Below, one piece after another: positions 5,440 through 7,300 of a stretch of DNA of 7,300 nt. The stretch is from an uncultured Eubacteriales bacterium (GTDB taxonomy: Bacteria; Bacillota; Clostridia; Christensenellales; Aristaeellaceae), in assembly GCA_902782795.1 (NCBI GenBank), contig CACZOT010000238.1, positions 1 through 7,300 on the forward strand, in the 5' to 3' direction. The translations under genes and the position numbers were made by a program. The notes beneath the pieces are model-generated. The model made no database searches, was not told where the DNA came from, and saw only the letters and a list, made by a program, of their open reading frames with translations. Position 1 is the stretch's first letter, and each line of letters begins with the position of its first letter.

Positions 5440-6294
5440 TCAGTATTCGAATTCGCCCTCGAAGACGAGGGTCGCGCCGCCGGAGAGGACGATCCGCTCG
5501 TCGGTGCAGTTCACCGTTAAATCTCCGCCCGCGAGCTTCACCGTCACGTCCTTGCCCGCGTCGCACAGGCCCAGGCGCACAGCCGCGGCCACCGCGGCGC
5601 AGGCGCCGGTCCCGCAGGCCAGGGTCTCGCCGTTGCCCCGCTCCCAGACGCGCACTCTCAGGGCCGTGCGGCTGATGGGGCGCACGAACTCCGTGTTGAC
5701 GCGTTCCGGGAAAACGTCGGCGTACTCGAACATGGGGCCGACCTTCTCCAGGGGGATCTGATCGATGGCGTCCGCGAAGACGACGCAATGCGGGTTGCCG
5801 ACAGAAACGCAAGTGGCGCGGTACTCTTCCCCGCCGATCTCGAGGGGCGCGTCCACCATCTCCGTATGTTCCGTGCGCACGGGCACGTCCGCCGCCGCGA
5901 AGGAGGCCCTGCCCATATCCACGGACACGGAATGCGCCTTGCCGTCTCGCAGGAACAGCCTCAGCCTGTGGACTGCGCCGCCCGCCTCGATGGAGAGGAT
6001 CTCGCTGCGCACGTAGCCCTTGTCGTAGAGGTATTTGGCCACGCAGCGGATGGAATTGCCCGCCATGCGCCCTTCGCTGCCGTCGCGGTTGAAGGATCGC
6101 ATTTTGGCGTCCGCCACGCGCGAAGGCTCGATGAGGACGATCCCGTCGCCGCCGATGCCGTAGTGCGGCGCGCACAGTTGCACGCACAGGCTCTCCGGGC
6201 AGGTGATGCCGCCGTCGAAATTCTCCACGAAGATGTAATCGTTGCCGCAGGAGTGCATCTTGGCGAAGGGGATGCGCCTGCGCCAGCGCCGCAT
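5440..6294 (-). other. dapF: DapF module of the fusion protein
   Basis: This part of the fused CDS encodes a full-length diaminopimelate epimerase (about 276 residues from IPFAKMHS to the C terminus; free enzymes are about 270-280), which interconverts LL- and meso-diaminopimelate for lysine and peptidoglycan synthesis. Recognisable elements are the GND substrate loop (6246-6238), FNRDGS, GNPHC, ERVN, and WERGNGETLACGTGACA with the second catalytic Cys (codon 5616-5614). The first catalytic Cys, expected before GN after FNRDGSxxxx, is Ala (codon GCG, 6063-6061), while a Cys stands just before GND (codon 6249-6247). An ATG at 6294 with a weak GGTGG site 11 bases upstream could allow separate initiation. 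Confidence 0.85.
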
Positions 6295-7300
6295 GTTGTT
6301 GATATCCACCAGCTCCACGCTGCGCGCGGTGAAGCGGCTGGCGATGATCTCCGCCAGGGCGCTGGCCGTATCCAGCGAAGTCAGACAGGGGATGCCCAGG
6401 AACATCGCCTTGCGGTGCAGGACCGTATAATCGCCGACCGTGGCGTCCTTGACCGCGCCGGTGTAGACGATATAATGCAGCCGGCCGCTCTCCATGAGGC
6501 GCGTGATCTCGTCGTTTTCCGTGGCATTGGCCACGCTCTGGACCGGCACGCCGATGGCGGCGATGGCCGCCGCGGTGCCCGCGGTGGCGTAGAGAGCGAG
6601 GCCGAGGTCCGAAAAACGCTTGGCCAGGGAGACGATCTCCTGGTAGTCGCTCTCCTCCACGCTCAGGAGCACGCCCGGCTTCTCGCGGCTGTAGGGCGAG
6701 GGCACGGAGAAGCCCGCGGCCGTCAGGCCCTTGAAGAGCGCCTCCGGCATGCTCTTGCCGAGGCCCAGCACCTCGCCGGTGGATTTCATCTCCGGCCCGA
6801 GGATGGAATTGGCGTCGCTGAGCTTTTCGAATGAGAACACCGGCACCTTCACCGCGAAGTACGGCGGAGTGCGGTACAGGCCCGTGCCGCAGCCCAGATC
6901 GCGGATCTTCGCGCCGAGCATCACCCGGGCCGCCAGATCGACCATGGGCACGCCCGTCACCTTGCTGATGTACGGCACTGTGCGGGAGGCGCGCGGGTTC
7001 ACCTCGATGACGTAGAGCTCGCCCTCGTGGATCAGGTACTGAATGTTCACCAGGCCCTTCGTGCCCAGGGCCAGGGCCAGCGGCTCCGAGCAGGAGCAGA
7101 TCTTTTCCAGGAAGCGGTCGGAGAGGTTCCAGGGCGGATAGACGGCGATGGAATCTCCCGAATGCACGCCCGCGCGCTCGATATGCTCCATGATCCCGGG
7201 AATCAGCACGTCCTCCCCGTCGGAGATCACGTCCACTTCCAGCTCCGTGCCGGGCATGTATTTGTCCACCAGCACGGGGTTTTCAATGCCCTGGGCGAGG
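5440..7300 (-). CDS. carB-dapF: carbamoyl-phosphate synthase large subunit fused to diaminopimelate epimerase (N-terminus outside window)
   Basis: One open frame of about 619 codons enters from the right edge (codons from 7299) and ends with TGA at 5442-5440. The first half is the C-terminal part of CarB, which makes carbamoyl phosphate for pyrimidines and arginine: the second ATP-grasp domain with IMEHIERAGVHSGDS (7194-7150) and EVNPRASRTVP (7005-6973), then the MGS allosteric domain (about 6678-6340), where UMP-type effectors bind in known enzymes. CarB appears complete to its normal end (ELVDINNMR); then, through a short basic linker (WRRR), the frame goes straight into a full-length DapF with no stop. 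Both modules look intact, which argues for a true fusion rather than a frameshift. Known CarB acts with the small subunit CarA, which is not in the window. A terminator follows immediately. Confidence 0.93.
   Translation of the reverse strand, partial: LAQGIENPVLVDKYMPGTELEVDVISDGEDVLIPGIMEHIERAGVHSGDSIAVYPPWNLSDRFLEKICSCSEPLALALGTKGLVNIQYLIHEGELYVIEVNPRASRTVPYISKVTGVPMVDLAARVMLGAKIRDLGCGTGLYRTPPYFAVKVPVFSFEKLSDANSILGPEMKSTGEVLGLGKSMPEALFKGLTAAGFSVPSPYSREKPGVLLSVEESDYQEIVSLAKRFSDLGLALYATAGTAAAIAAIGVPVQSVANATENDEITRLMESGRLHYIVYTGAVKDATVGDYTVLHRKAMFLGIPCLTSLDTASALAEIIASRFTARSVELVDINNMRRWRRRIPFAKMHSCGNDYIFVENFDGGITCPESLCVQLCAPHYGIGGDGIVLIEPSRVADAKMRSFNRDGSEGRMAGNSIRCVAKYLYDKGYVRSEILSIEAGGAVHRLRLFLRDGKAHSVSVDMGRASFAAADVPVRTEHTEMVDAPLEIGGEEYRATCVSVGNPHCVVFADAIDQIPLEKVGPMFEYADVFPERVNTEFVRPISRTALRVRVWERGNGETLACGTGACAAVAAAVRLGLCDAGKDVTVKLAGGDLTVNCTDERIVLSGGATLVFEGEFEY

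Noticed and set aside
5788..6834. 348-residue plus-strand open frame opposite carB-dapF
   Set aside because: Antisense shadow of the fusion gene, with no motifs and no ribosome site; the minus strand carries clear CarB and DapF signatures.

Overview
The window looks like a GC-rich Gram-positive chromosome, most likely an uncultured gut-type clostridium (Bacillota). The signs are a split CpsC/CpsD polysaccharide export pair, a LytR-CpsA-Psr (LCP) protein, strong AGGAG-type ribosome binding sites, and diaminopimelate epimerase sequence of the kind I associate with Clostridia. The lineage is an inference. All supported genes lie on the minus strand, so transcription runs from position 7300 towards 1. 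I see no rRNA, tRNA, CRISPR array, transposase or integrase.

Layout in the direction of transcription. 7300-5440: the C-terminal part of carbamoyl-phosphate synthase large subunit (CarB), continuing in frame with no stop into a full-length diaminopimelate epimerase (DapF), followed by an intrinsic terminator (5425-5392). 5375-5223: a tandem ~70-bp repeat with internal stem-loops, bracketed by two identical TGGTATAAT extended -10 elements. 5188-4664: a small HD-domain phosphohydrolase. 4655-4618: a hairpin that looks both like the HD gene's terminator and like part of the next promoter. 4564-2897: a secreted two-domain 5'-nucleotidase/metallophosphatase, closed by a strong terminator (2870-2835). 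2816-2720: an AT-richer control region with a promoter and two sets of direct repeats. 2677-1682: an LCP-type glycopolymer transferase starting with TTG. 1609-1022: a small secreted protein of unknown function. 1001-972: a 30-bp perfect palindrome. 931-146: CpsC/Wzz-type chain-length regulator. 149-1: the start of the CpsD/CapB-type kinase, overlapping cpsC by ATGA.

Functionally there are two halves. The left part (2677-1) is the front of a surface-polysaccharide locus: the LCP protein would link finished glycan to the cell wall, and CpsC with CpsD would control polymerisation and export. The unknown secreted protein sits between them. The right part is biosynthesis and nucleotide salvage: pyrimidine/arginine precursor synthesis physically joined to the last racemisation step of the diaminopimelate pathway, then an HD hydrolase and an exported nucleotidase, each apparently with its own promoter.

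The most interesting items are the CarB-DapF fusion, the replacement of the first catalytic cysteine of DapF by alanine together with an unusual cysteine beside the substrate-binding asparagine, the promoter-bearing tandem repeat, and the 30-bp palindrome placed where the cpsC transcript may begin.
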